Shown here: one piece after another, positions 1 to 7,491 of the stretch
How the letters are laid out: every line of letters starts with the position of its first letter
How positions within the stretch are numbered: the stretch's first letter is position 1
DNA from: Bacteroidaceae bacterium
GTDB lineage: Bacteria > Bacteroidota > Bacteroidia > Bacteroidales > Bacteroidaceae
Assembly: GCA_016292045.1 (NCBI GenBank)
Contig: JAEEZX010000044.1
Coordinates: 1 to 53,097, forward strand
DNA length: 53,097 bases
Reading direction: 5' to 3'
Program-made: the position numbers and the translations under genes
The notes under the pieces: model-generated
The model's database searches: none
The model's input: the letters and a program-made list of their open reading frames with translations, nothing else
Told to the model about the DNA's origin: nothing

Positions 1-2
1 AA

Positions 3-1217
3 ATAGATCGCTATAATGGGTCCTCATGGCGTGGCGGAAACAATTATTATGTGGATTGTAACAATCGCTGGTATACAATAACCCAAACTATAAAAAACAT
101 GCCCGCAGGAACCTACAAGTTGGTCGCAGCAATGCGTGGTAGGGCTTTTGGTATTCGTCCGTCAGTAGCTGGTACTAATGGCAGTTTTTGGTATGGAACA
201 AATGAGAAGATGATAAATAAGAACGGTGTGGTAATGCCCGTTACCGACATAACGAAGAATAATATGAATTATGCCGATGATGGTGGCACACAGTGGAATT
301 GGATATCTGTAACTGGAGAACTGGCGTCAAACGGTGATTTGACTATGACATTTAAGATGGAGGCAAATAGTAGCTGTTGGGCTTGTCTTGATGATGTTCA
401 TCTTTATTACATGAGCGATGACGAAAATGATTATGCGCACTCACTGGGTGAACTTTCATCAAATGTAACTTATAATAACACCAGTCATGTAATAACCAAG
501 GATATTATTGTTACAAATCCCAACGTTATAATTAGTACAAATGTGGCAGTAGAAACAGCCAAGGAGCAATTGAACAACAACCTTGTTAGTGGAACAGTGG
601 CTAATCTGGTTCTCTACGATGGAGCTTATAATTTCTCTGCCGATGCAGATTTCACCGCAACAGCTGCTAAACTCTATCGTTCAGTTGCTGCCAACGGCTT
701 TGCAACGATTTGTGCTCCTTTCGCCATTAGTGAAGCCACAGGTACGTTCTATCAGCCCGCAAGCCTGACAGACGGAACTCTAACCTTTGAAAGCGAAGGT
801 TCTCCCGCAGCCGGCAAAGCCTACCTCTACAAGGCAGGAGAAAGCCTAGTAACCTCGTTCACTGGCAGTGGTGATGTGAAGGCTTCTCCCATAGACAACG
901 GCGAAGGTGTTGTGATAAAAGGAACATACAGTAATATTGCAGCAGTACCCGAGGACGACTACGTGCTTAGCGGCGCAAGCCTCTATAAGGTGAACAGCAC
1001 CGTGAGCCTGAAACCTTTCCGCGCTTACTTCACTGTTCCCGGTGATCCGGGTGCTCGTATCACCCTCAATTTCGACGATGCCCCCACTGCCATCAATAGC
1101 ATTGAAGTTGCTGAAGAGGCCGAAGGTTTGAAGGACGGCAAGTACCTCATTGATGGCAAGATTGTCATTGTGAAGAACGGCGTTAAGTACAGTGCTAACG
1201 GTCAAATCTTGAAGTAA
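3..1217 (+). CDS. C-terminal part of a large secreted/surface protein (5' end outside the window)
   Basis: The reading frame is open from base 3 with no start before the edge, so the N-terminus lies upstream and the GTG at 51 is probably an internal valine. The first ~120 visible residues look like a beta-sandwich carbohydrate-binding-type module (NMPAGTYKLVAAMRG, later a Cys-rich WACLDDVHLYYM stretch). A second beta-rich region follows (GFATICAPFAIS, SPAAGKAYLYKAG). The extreme C-terminus (LKDGKYLIDGKIVIVKNGVKY, ending NGQILK) is the kind of short beta tail common at the end of Prevotella secreted proteins. I infer an extracellular or surface protein, possibly a glycan-binding protein or hydrolase whose catalytic part is off-window. 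The catalytic function cannot be read from this piece. Confidence 0.75.
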   Translation: MDRYNGSSWRGGNNYYVDCNNRWYTITQTIKNMPAGTYKLVAAMRGRAFGIRPSVAGTNGSFWYGTNEKMINKNGVVMPVTDITKNNMNYADDGGTQWNWISVTGELASNGDLTMTFKMEANSSCWACLDDVHLYYMSDDENDYAHSLGELSSNVTYNNTSHVITKDIIVTNPNVIISTNVAVETAKEQLNNNLVSGTVANLVLYDGAYNFSADADFTATAAKLYRSVAANGFATICAPFAISEATGTFYQPASLTDGTLTFESEGSPAAGKAYLYKAGESLVTSFTGSGDVKASPIDNGEGVVIKGTYSNIAAVPEDDYVLSGASLYKVNSTVSLKPFRAYFTVPGDPGARITLNFDDAPTAINSIEVAEEAEGLKDGKYLIDGKIVIVKNGVKYSANGQILK

Positions 1218-1230
1218 TATATTAACCACT

Positions 1231-1253
1231 CCTCCCGGGTTCGGCTCGGGAGG
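1231..1253 (+). other. Strong GC stem-loop between two genes
   Basis: CCTCCCG and CGGGAGG pair perfectly around a TTCG-containing loop, extended by G-U pairs. It starts 14 bases after the stop of the surface-protein gene and ends 21 bases before the small peptide gene. No T-run follows, so it is more likely an mRNA stabiliser or a partial attenuator than a full terminator. Confidence 0.6.
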
Positions 1254-1273
1254 ACATAAAAGATAATACGAAA

Positions 1274-1474
1274 ATGAAAAAGACATATATTGAACCCAAG
1301 AATACTGTGGTGGCATTGAAAGTTCGTGCAAACATTTTACAAACATCGCCAGTTTCGGAAATTAGCGGTGTGAGCGGCCTTAATTACGATGAAGGCGGCA
1401 CTGATGCTGGCGGCATTACAGAAGGCGGCGCCCGTGAAACAATCTCTTCTCCCGACGCTTGGGAAGAATGGTGA
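1274..1474 (+). CDS. Small hypothetical peptide, 66 aa
   Basis: A short gene begins ATG AAA AAG ACA and lies downstream of the surface-protein gene behind a stem-loop. The N-terminus MKKTYIEPKNTVVALKVR, with a short hydrophobic/basic stretch, resembles small Bacteroidales peptides of the pattern MKKxYIxPxxxxVxL. The rest is polar and acidic, rich in Gly, Ser, Asp and Glu, with a G-G-x-x-x-G-G pattern and the ending DAWEEW. There is no clear signal peptide and only no cysteine pairs or known domain. The sequence character and the terminator just after it support a real gene. Function is unknown; it could be a secreted or processed peptide, but nothing in the window proves that. Confidence 0.6.
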   Translation: MKKTYIEPKNTVVALKVRANILQTSPVSEISGVSGLNYDEGGTDAGGITEGGARETISSPDAWEEW

Positions 1475-1476
1475 TG

Positions 1477-1526
1477 CGGAGCAAGCTCCGAGTGAAGAAC
1501 GAAGAGTGAAGAGTGAAGAATGAGAG
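1477..1526. repeat. Small inverted repeat plus GAAGAGTGAA-type short repeats
   Basis: CGGAGC-AA-GCTCCG forms a perfect inverted repeat directly after the peptide gene. It is followed by three to four imperfect copies of GTGAAGA. The same GTGAAGAGTGAA motif recurs near 10747-10770, again between genes. Confidence 0.6.
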
Positions 1527-1618
1527 ATTGCTCAAAAACTGTCTCTAAACACTACACTCTGAACAGAATAAAGAAGGCTATATTCTTTTCGAGATATAGT
1601 AATAGTTAATTTGTTTGG

Positions 1619-1652
1619 AATGAGGTTGCCCGTGAGGGTCGCCTCATTTTTT
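1619..1652 (+). terminator. Rho-independent terminator after the small peptide gene
   Basis: AATGAGG ... CCTCATT forms the outer stem, with GCCC/GGGT inside and a GTGA loop, followed by six T. It would end the plus-strand transcript of the surface protein and peptide. Confidence 0.8.
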
Positions 1653-1663
1653 CTTATATAAAA

Positions 1664-1712
1664 GGGGTCTCTGAACACGCGTGGCCCGAGTGGCCGATAT
1701 GGCCGAAAGGGC
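1664..1712 (+). repeat. GGCC interspersed repeat, copy 1
   Basis: Contains CTCTGAACACGCGTGG, then three 9-base units of the form TGGCCnnnn, then GAAAGGGCG. It lies between the peptide-gene terminator and the 3' end of the minus-strand ATPase gene. See the finding on this family. Confidence 0.8.
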
Positions 1713-1715
1713 GCA

Positions 1716-3053
1716 TTATACTTCCGTTAGCAAAAATGCCATATACAAAGGTAGAGTAAGTGTACGGTCGCTCCTGCCGACGTTGTAGTCCCCAAATTTC
1801 AATGCGCTCTCTACATGATACTTTTCCGGGTGCTTCAACACAGTGCGCAAGGACTTTGCGTTGCCCGTGGTGGCCTTGCATTCCAACGGCGTGCATTTAC
1901 CCTTGTATCGGATAAGAAAATCAAGTTCCAGTCCACCGTCCTTATGAAAGTAATACAACCGTCGCCCCATCTTCCCTAGAATGTCAGCCAAGAGATTTTC
2001 CTTGACGGCACCGTGGTAGCTGAGCAAATCACCCTGCAAGATACTGGACTGAGTGCCCTCTTCCAACATTGAAACCAGCAGGCCGATATCGGCCATATAC
2101 ACCTTGAACTCACTTTGTATGCGATGCCCGTCAAGTGGCAGTTCTGTAATCTCCGTGTTGTAGCACCGTCGTATGATGCCCGCATCTTCTATCCACTGTA
2201 GACTGCCGGCATAGTCGCGACCTCTGCCGCCCGGACGCACTACAGTGTAGCTGAACCTCTTATATTCGCGAGCCAGCTGTGCAGGAATGGATTCAAAGCA
2301 TTCTCTGATTTTGGACTTGTCGGTTGTGGCAGCATACTTCACCATATCCGCCTTGTATTCATCAACGATACGTCGCTGCAGAGCTATAACCTTCCCCATT
2401 TGTTTGGTTTCAAGAAAAGCTGTCACCACTTCCGGCATTCCACCTACCACAACGTATTGGTTGAGCAGTTCGCGAAACCTGTCGTGTAGCGCATCTTCTA
2501 CCGGTGTCTCATCTTCAAGACACTTCTTCAGATAGTCCACATGCATGTCTTTGATGCCGTTGGCCCAAAGCCATTCCTCAAAATCCATGGGATACATGTT
2601 AACAATATCTTCAAAACCGACAGGAATGGATGCTTCTTCCTCTTCTTTCTTTTCTTCGGGGGTCTTATAGCCGTTCACGCCAAGCAAAGACCCCGTACAC
2701 ATCACCTCATACCGGCCGTCCAGATGGAAATATTTCAACGAGGCCCTCGCCTGCGGACAATCCTGTATTTCGTCGAAAATAAAACACGTCTCGCCAGCCT
2801 CAATCGTTGCGCTTGGCATTGCGGCCGTGAGGCGCATAATGATGGAATCCACTTCCAGATTCGGAGTGAAAAACTTTTTATAGTCCGGATGCTCCCTGAA
2901 ATCCAGATATACAACATTCTTAAAATGGCTGCGAGCAAAATCCAACACGCTGCTGGTTTTGCCACACTGACGAACACCTTTCACGACAAGAGGTTTTCTC
3001 GTGTCGTCTTCCAACCATGATTGAAAAGCTCTTTCTATCTTACGTTTATACAT
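1716..3053 (-). CDS. AAA_14 / DUF4143-type ATP-binding protein
   Basis: 445 residues. The Walker A motif GVRQCGKT is at residues 26-33, the Walker B CFIFDE at 90-95, and a sensor-like MCTGSLLGV near 117-125, which is the typical N-terminal AAA_14 layout. The second half, with a RPGGRGRDYAGSL stretch and an ECK-containing end (TPLECKATTG), matches DUF4143, a region related to restriction-endonuclease-like folds. Full-length proteins of this class are usually 380-450 aa and are common in Bacteroidetes and other anaerobes; their biological role is not established. The gene stands alone, with its own promoter and an unusual repeat-bearing 5' leader. The 3' end abuts a GGCC repeat. No truncation is seen. 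Confidence 0.9.
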   Translation of the reverse strand: MYKRKIERAFQSWLEDDTRKPLVVKGVRQCGKTSSVLDFARSHFKNVVYLDFREHPDYKKFFTPNLEVDSIIMRLTAAMPSATIEAGETCFIFDEIQDCPQARASLKYFHLDGRYEVMCTGSLLGVNGYKTPEEKKEEEEASIPVGFEDIVNMYPMDFEEWLWANGIKDMHVDYLKKCLEDETPVEDALHDRFRELLNQYVVVGGMPEVVTAFLETKQMGKVIALQRRIVDEYKADMVKYAATTDKSKIRECFESIPAQLAREYKRFSYTVVRPGGRGRDYAGSLQWIEDAGIIRRCYNTEITELPLDGHRIQSEFKVYMADIGLLVSMLEEGTQSSILQGDLLSYHGAVKENLLADILGKMGRRLYYFHKDGGLELDFLIRYKGKCTPLECKATTGNAKSLRTVLKHPEKYHVESALKFGDYNVGRSDRTLTLPLYMAFLLTEV

Positions 3054-3059
3054 GTTTTA

Positions 3060-3151
3060 CACGTTTTTGAGGCGACTTTTTGTATCGTGTTGCACGTTTT
3101 TGGGGGCGACTTTTTTGGCCATATCACACGTTTTAGGGGCGACTTTCGATG
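3060..3151 (-). repeat. Three ~33-bp direct repeats in the leader of the ATPase gene
   Basis: CACGTTTTTGAGGCGACTTT begins at 3060, with close copies at 3093 and 3127, so the spacing is 33 and 34 bases. They fill the space between the predicted promoter and the start codon and so would be transcribed as part of the mRNA leader. Confidence 0.8.
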
Positions 3152-3152
3152 A

Positions 3153-3184
3153 CAAAGGTACAAATAATTATTGAATCAGCCAAC
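3153..3184 (-). promoter_or_regulatory. Bacteroidetes-type promoter of the AAA_14 gene
   Basis: On the minus strand there is a TACCTTTG -7 box (3153-3160), preceded after 20 bp by GTTG (3181-3184), close to the TTTG -33 consensus. It lies about 100 bp before the start codon. Confidence 0.6.
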
Positions 3185-3263
3185 ATGTTTTGCCTTTTAT
3201 AGCGCATGTTTTGTTATTTTATTGTAATAATGTCTTCGTTTGTACTCATAATGCCTAACAGAT

Positions 3264-3310
3264 GGGGTGACTCTGAATACGCGTGGCCGCAATGGCCGTA
3301 GTGGCCGAAA
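3264..3310 (+). repeat. GGCC interspersed repeat, copy 2
   Basis: GGTGACTCTGAATACGCGTG is followed by three TGGCC units and GAAAACAGC. It lies between the divergent promoters of the ATPase gene and the WG-repeat gene. Confidence 0.8.
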
Positions 3311-3421
3311 ACAGCAAAAAAAAAAATGTGTTTGGGGGCGCATTATCGAGGTGAAAAACAAAAAAGCTGGCTCTTTCTTAAAAAATCTTAAAGAAAAAGG
3401 TCCGTTTTCATGAAAAACATG

Positions 3422-3429
3422 TACATTTG
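3422..3429 (+). promoter_or_regulatory. -7 box for the WG-repeat operon
   Basis: TACATTTG lies 32 bp before the start codon of the WG-repeat gene. No clear TTTG -33 box is seen at the right distance. Confidence 0.5.
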
Positions 3430-3461
3430 TAACGATATAACATATAGAACATTATAATACC

Positions 3462-5201
3462 ATGAGAAAAAAACGTATAAGAATGACGTTATTCCTAGTC
3501 ATCATCTTGATTTCGCTTGGTGGGGTGCAATGCCATGCAGAGAATCTGTACCTTTCTGTGAAGGGTAATAAAGTGGGCATGGTAGATGCACAGGGAAACG
3601 AAGTGATTCCGGTAAAATACGCCGAAGTGGTGCCCTGGGGCCGGTTCTACCGCGTAAGGAAAGGAAGAAAGTTTGGTATATTTGATGATAAAGGCAATGA
3701 GGTGATACCTTTGCAGTATTCTGTCATCACTCCCCTAAACTGCTACGGCAGAGCAATAATCGGAGAAAAAGGCAGATTATTCGTCATGAACGGAGGAGAG
3801 ATGGTGCATAACGCATTATTTGGCATCATTGACGCAGATGCGCGCATCATCGTACCATGTAAATACAAGGGCCTGTTTGAATTTACCTACGACGCTTCTC
3901 AAAAGGTGTTCTACGGAGAGGGAACACGAACGGAAGAAGATCCGAATGTGAGCCGTCTTGATCCCAGATACTTTAAACATACTCACTATCTGCTGGACAC
4001 GCTGAAGACGGACTGCCGTTATTTGGCGATTTCCGATGAGGCATATAAGACAAACAAGGCCGGTATCCTGGATGTCCGGACGGGAAAAGAGATTGTACCG
4101 ATGGACGAGTACAATATCGTATTAATGCCCTCGAACGGCATGGCACGCTGGTACACCACAAAACGCTCCAATGTGACCTACGGCTATGTGAACGTGGAGA
4201 CGGGAGAGAGCTTTGAAGTGGGGAGCGACGATGAGAAATTAGAGAACCTCACCTACATGACCCACGGTGATTTTCACGGCAATGTTGCAGCAGTCAATCA
4301 CGGAGAGACATGGAATATAGTGAACCGTTCGACGGAGGTGGTGAGAAACGATTATAAAGACATCGGATACAGCCCCGCTACGCACATGTGGCTGGGACAT
4401 CACACAGACGGAACCTTGGACGTGTTTGACGAGGACGGCCGCGACAAAGCAGGCTTCCAGGGATATACTGATATCATCATATCAGAGGAGATGGGCGACA
4501 AAGTGCTGTTCCCCGTAAAAAACAAGGACGGCAACTGGGGTGTCCTCAATGCTGAAGGTGCTGTTGTGGCTCCGTTTGTTTACGAAGAAATATCAACAAG
4601 TCGCTGCGATGTGCTCGGAGTGAAGAAAGGCGGACAGTGGGGCTTCCTTTCCAATCAGGGAAAAGAGTTGCTGCCATGCCGGTACACTGAAGTGATGATG
4701 CCGGAAGAAAACGATGCGGCATTCGTCTGGGTTAAGAAGCCCGATTCCCTGTGGTATAAGACCAATGTTTACACGAAGAAAGAATCTGCTACGGGCTATG
4801 AGCGTGTCGAGGCTTTCAAGGACGGCCTGGCATGGGTGCGCCCCAGCGACTTGAACAGCCAGGACGGCATCCTTGCAACGGCTCTTGTGCCAGTGGAATC
4901 GGATGCTAATCAGGACGAAACAAGCAAGAAAAACGACGATGAGGATGAGGAAGATGCTGCCGCTACTCCCGAAAGTCAGGATTACGCACAGAAATGGGGC
5001 GTCGTCATCAATGAACAGGGAGACATCCTTTTCCCCGAAGCTGTAAGCGCGGAATACCTTCCACAGATAAAGGCAGCAATTAAGAAGAAAGGAGGAGCGT
5101 TGACGCGTAGCGAAGCACACGCCTTCCTCCTCAAACTTAGCGCAGACAAACGAATGTACCTAATGACTAAAAAGATTGACGACAATGACTGGGACTATTA
5201 A
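3462..5201 (+). CDS. Secreted WG-repeat protein
   Basis: 579 residues. The N-terminal signal peptide (basic MRKKRIRM, then a hydrophobic run ending CHA at residues 24-26) predicts export. The mature part is built of WG-type repeats: G-x-x-G-x-x-D-x-x-G-x-E-V-I-P units such as KVGMVDAQGNEVIPVKY and KFGIFDDKGNEVIPLQY near the N-terminus, and WGVLNAEGAVVAPF and WGFLSNQGKELLPC near residues 350-400. An acidic low-complexity linker (DDEDEED) lies around residues 485-508, before a final WGVVINEQGDILFP unit. WG repeats form beta-rich surface modules of no fixed enzymatic role. The stop codon lies inside the start of the next gene, so the two are probably translated together. Confidence 0.85.
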   Translation: MRKKRIRMTLFLVIILISLGGVQCHAENLYLSVKGNKVGMVDAQGNEVIPVKYAEVVPWGRFYRVRKGRKFGIFDDKGNEVIPLQYSVITPLNCYGRAIIGEKGRLFVMNGGEMVHNALFGIIDADARIIVPCKYKGLFEFTYDASQKVFYGEGTRTEEDPNVSRLDPRYFKHTHYLLDTLKTDCRYLAISDEAYKTNKAGILDVRTGKEIVPMDEYNIVLMPSNGMARWYTTKRSNVTYGYVNVETGESFEVGSDDEKLENLTYMTHGDFHGNVAAVNHGETWNIVNRSTEVVRNDYKDIGYSPATHMWLGHHTDGTLDVFDEDGRDKAGFQGYTDIIISEEMGDKVLFPVKNKDGNWGVLNAEGAVVAPFVYEEISTSRCDVLGVKKGGQWGFLSNQGKELLPCRYTEVMMPEENDAAFVWVKKPDSLWYKTNVYTKKESATGYERVEAFKDGLAWVRPSDLNSQDGILATALVPVESDANQDETSKKNDDEDEEDAAATPESQDYAQKWGVVINEQGDILFPEAVSAEYLPQIKAAIKKKGGALTRSEAHAFLLKLSADKRMYLMTKKIDDNDWDY

Positions 5202-6435
5202 AAATATCGCAATATTGCTGCTCCTCATGTGCGTCAGCCTGAGCGTGACAGCACAGGAAGAAGATACACGCTACCGCCGCAGCTCTATCTACTCCATCAT
5301 GATTAATCACACCAATCAGCAGTTTTCCGAGGAGATACGCAAGGCATTTGTCAAGATTCCTGTTCCTGACAAGTATAACGACCACGATCTCTCCGTGAAG
5401 GTTGTCACCCTCCCGAAGAAGCTCAAGGGAGCCGGTTCCAGCAAGGAGAATGAACTCATCACGGAGTTCCTGGACAGTAATTTGGTGGCAAGTCGTCTGG
5501 TGGCAAAATGGTTCAATAGGGACTTCTACACCGGAGTGTGCAATATGGACCTCGTGAAGGAGCGCGGTCTGTATGATGCCACAGAATTTGACAAACAAAT
5601 GGCAGAGCGTTCTGCCCGTGGAACCGCTATGCTGGAGGATGCCGGCGAGGACCTCATCGGCAACACTTTCGTTCTCGTGAACGATATCCGGTATATCGAC
5701 AAGAGCAAGGCCATGATGTGGGTCGGTATCGGTCTGTCGATTCTCAGCGCGGGAGCCGGAGCGGCAATGGCGGCTAACGGTGCCTCACTTTCGCAAATCA
5801 ACAATCTCAATCAGTCCACGCAGAACATAGCGCAAATGATTGAAAGAATCAAGGGCTTCAAGGTGAAGATAAACACGTTCCTCTATCAATTGGTTTGGGA
5901 CGAAGAGGCTGCAGGCACTTTCTACGAAACGCAGTATGCTGCCACGCCGGACGAGTCCAAGCGAATGGCTTTTGAAAACGGCCGTGGAGGGTATCGTCTG
6001 GAATATGTAGGCAAGGTGGAAAGCAGCGGCAGTGAAGTCAGCTATATCGGTGTGGATCTCTACGACCCCATTCCGATGGTGCGCAAGGCCTGTCAGCGAG
6101 CTATCGACGAAAATATTGTCGACCTGCAGACGGAGTTTGAAGCCTTCCGTACACGCACACCTATTCTCAGCGCAGAACCCATCACTGCCAGCATCGGTAT
6201 GAAGGAAGGTGTCAGTGCAAAGAGCAAGTTCGAGGTGCTTGAGCGCGTGGAGAATGAAGACGGCACGCATTCATACAAGCGTGTCGGCGTGGTGGCTCCC
6301 GTAGCGAATCAGATTTGGGACAACCGCTACATGGCTGTGGAAGAAGGTGCGAAGGGTGCTCTTTTGGGCAAGACCACATTCCGCAAAATCAGCGGAGCCA
6401 CTCCGCAGCCAGGTATGCTGATTAGAGAAATCTGA
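5185..6435 (+). CDS. Hypothetical secreted protein, translationally linked to the WG-repeat gene
   Basis: The best start is ATG 5185 (MTGTIKNIAILLLLMCVSL), which gives 416 residues with a clean signal peptide ending near VTAQ; a TTG nine bases upstream is less likely. It overlaps the WG-repeat gene by 17 bp. The mature protein is mostly soluble. One Ala/Gly-rich hydrophobic segment lies at about residues 175-200 (WVGIGLSILSAGAGAAMA), possibly a membrane helix. Other features are a conserved-looking DFYTGVCNMDLV and an ending TPQPGMLIREI. I recognise no family. The overlap implies joint function with the WG-repeat protein, perhaps as an envelope pair. It ends just before a GGCC repeat. Confidence 0.8.
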   Translation: MTGTIKNIAILLLLMCVSLSVTAQEEDTRYRRSSIYSIMINHTNQQFSEEIRKAFVKIPVPDKYNDHDLSVKVVTLPKKLKGAGSSKENELITEFLDSNLVASRLVAKWFNRDFYTGVCNMDLVKERGLYDATEFDKQMAERSARGTAMLEDAGEDLIGNTFVLVNDIRYIDKSKAMMWVGIGLSILSAGAGAAMAANGASLSQINNLNQSTQNIAQMIERIKGFKVKINTFLYQLVWDEEAAGTFYETQYAATPDESKRMAFENGRGGYRLEYVGKVESSGSEVSYIGVDLYDPIPMVRKACQRAIDENIVDLQTEFEAFRTRTPILSAEPITASIGMKEGVSAKSKFEVLERVENEDGTHSYKRVGVVAPVANQIWDNRYMAVEEGAKGALLGKTTFRKISGATPQPGMLIREI

Positions 6436-6478
6436 TATAACAGCAGCAATAAAGACGCCCGTTCTTGTGTGCCTTTTT

Positions 6479-6510
6479 GGGTGACTCTGAATACGCGTGG
6501 CCGCAGTGGT
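6479..6510 (+). repeat. GGCC interspersed repeat, copy 3 (shortened)
   Basis: GGGTGACTCTGAATACGCGT GGCCGCAGTGG is present, but the repeat stops after one and a half TGGCC units. The core is identical to copy 2. Confidence 0.75.
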
Positions 6511-6534
6511 GTGCAAAAAAAATAAGAGAAATTC

Positions 6535-6565
6535 TTTGCTGTTTCGAAAATAATGCATATCTTTG
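6535..6565 (+). promoter_or_regulatory. Consensus Bacteroidetes promoter of the antitoxin gene
   Basis: TTTG (6535-6538), a 19-bp spacer, then TATCTTTG (6558-6565). The start codon follows 29 bp later. This is one of the best matches to the -33/-7 consensus in the window, so the gene is probably expressed. Confidence 0.8.
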
Positions 6566-6594
6566 CCGCAAGAAACGATTAAACGGTTACAATT

Positions 6595-6828
6595 ATGGCG
6601 ACATTGGTACTACATATTCCCGACGAAAACCTCGTTCAGAAGGTGAAGCAGGCTTGCAAGATGATTGTAGGCGTGGCATCGGTTAAGGTGCAGAAGCCCA
6701 GTAAGGAAAAGGAGTATGACATCACCAAGACCAAGGACTTTCAGGAGGCATTGGATGATGTAAAAAACGGCAGAGTGACGACATACGACTCCGTTGATGA
6801 CTTGTTCCAAAATAAACCAAAGCGTTGA
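6595..6828 (+). CDS. Orphan antitoxin-like protein, 77 aa
   Basis: 77 residues beginning MATLVLHIPDENLVQKVKQA. A short N-terminal strand and helix are followed by a linker and an acidic C-terminal stretch (DVKNGRVTTYDSVDDLFQ), the usual build of an antitoxin that wraps its toxin. The ending YDSVDDLF resembles antitoxins paired with RelE/YafQ-type toxins in Bacteroidetes. A YafQ-like C-terminal fragment directly follows its stop codon, which supports the call. With the toxin broken, this is a leftover or orphan antitoxin. It might still repress its own promoter or neutralise a related toxin elsewhere; that is inference. Confidence 0.75.
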   Translation: MATLVLHIPDENLVQKVKQACKMIVGVASVKVQKPSKEKEYDITKTKDFQEALDDVKNGRVTTYDSVDDLFQNKPKR

Positions 6829-6937
6829 TACTTGGGAATGTCATATACAGCCCGACTGGCTGATGACGTGGCAGCAGAATGATATGGAACTGACGTTGCT
6901 TTTCCTACAGACCGGTACTCACTCCGATTTGTTCTAA
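6827..6937 (+). pseudogene. C-terminal remnant of a YafQ/RelE-family mRNA-interferase toxin
   Basis: Reading from GAT at 6827, the frame gives a ~36-residue end containing WECHIQPDWLMTW and finishing LLFLQTGTHSDLF, then TAA. This matches the C-terminal third of YafQ-type toxins, where CHxxPDW and GTHxxLF carry catalytic residues (H63, D67, W68, H87 and F91 in E. coli YafQ). The first ~55 residues, including the equivalent of H50, are missing, and no start codon is available in frame before the antitoxin stop. The fragment begins exactly where the antitoxin gene ends, so an internal deletion took the 5' part of the toxin gene. Confidence 0.85.
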
Positions 6938-6953
6938 AGCTTTTTTGAAGGGG

Positions 6954-7030
6954 GACTCTGAATACGCGTGGCCCGAGTGGCCGATATGGCCGAAAAGGGC
7001 GGGCCTTGCCCTAAATGATAAATGATAAAT
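6954..7030 (+). repeat. GGCC interspersed repeat, copy 4 (full composite)
   Basis: GACTCTGAATACGCGTGGCC, then TGGCC units and GAAAAGGGCGGG, then a small GGGC/GCCC hairpin, then TAAATGATAAATGATAAATG. This is the most complete copy and nearly matches the reverse complement of copy 7 (11205-11280). Confidence 0.85.
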
Positions 7031-7062
7031 GAAAGAAAGAAGCACCCCTTTCGGGGCGCTTC
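7031..7062 (-). terminator. Terminator of the DUF3987-type operon
   Basis: GAAGC-CCCC ... GGGG-GCTTC stem with a TTTC loop, followed on the minus strand by TTTCTTTC. It lies immediately after the stop of the 141-aa gene. Confidence 0.75.
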
Positions 7063-7064
7063 CT

Positions 7065-7490
7065 TCATTTCAGGGGGCGGGCATCGAAGGTGACGGGGAT
7101 GACTGCCTCGTATTTGCCGATAGTGACGGTGACGGTGTCGAGGGCGTCGTTCACCGTGGCGTACTTTGCCACCACCAGACCGCGCACAATACTGTACTTG
7201 TCCTGACGGCGCAGCATACGTTGCAGTTTCTCCAGCACGGCTTTGTCCTCAGGAGAGGCATCGGGAGCTTTGATGCGGCGGTACCAAGTGGCCACACCGC
7301 GGTTGAGCGCACCGAAGCGGTTGTTGAGCGTTATCTGGGCGTTGGTAAACATGTCTTCCGTCCACGGGTTGCGCAGCCTCACGGCATGACTCTTGCCTGT
7401 GATGCGGTTGTGACGTACGTAGACGTCGCTTGTCTTGTCGGCTCTTCCGGTCATGCCGGAAGTGTTCCAAAGAGGTATTATTCTTGCCAT
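7065..7490 (-). CDS. Conserved-looking hypothetical protein, 141 aa
   Basis: Begins MARIIPLWNTSGMTGRA. It is basic overall, with many Arg/Lys residues (YVRHNRITGKSH, RMLRRQDKY), and ends in a beta-strand-like segment (DTVTVTIGKYEAVIPVTF). There is no signal peptide or membrane segment, so it is probably cytoplasmic and may bind nucleic acid; that is only inferred from charge. It starts one base after the stop of the P-loop gene and ends at a terminator, so the two genes form an operon. I do not recognise the family. Confidence 0.7.
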   Translation of the reverse strand: MARIIPLWNTSGMTGRADKTSDVYVRHNRITGKSHAVRLRNPWTEDMFTNAQITLNNRFGALNRGVATWYRRIKAPDASPEDKAVLEKLQRMLRRQDKYSIVRGLVVAKYATVNDALDTVTVTIGKYEAVIPVTFDARPLK

Positions 7491-7491
7491 A

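Noticed and set aside
1231..1253. Terminator of the surface-protein gene
   Set aside because: The stem is strong, but no T-run follows and a downstream gene with its own terminator lies close by.
6465..6686. Open frame overlapping the antitoxin start
   Set aside because: It starts in a GGCC repeat and runs through the antitoxin promoter; the antitoxin frame has a better start, promoter and family fit.
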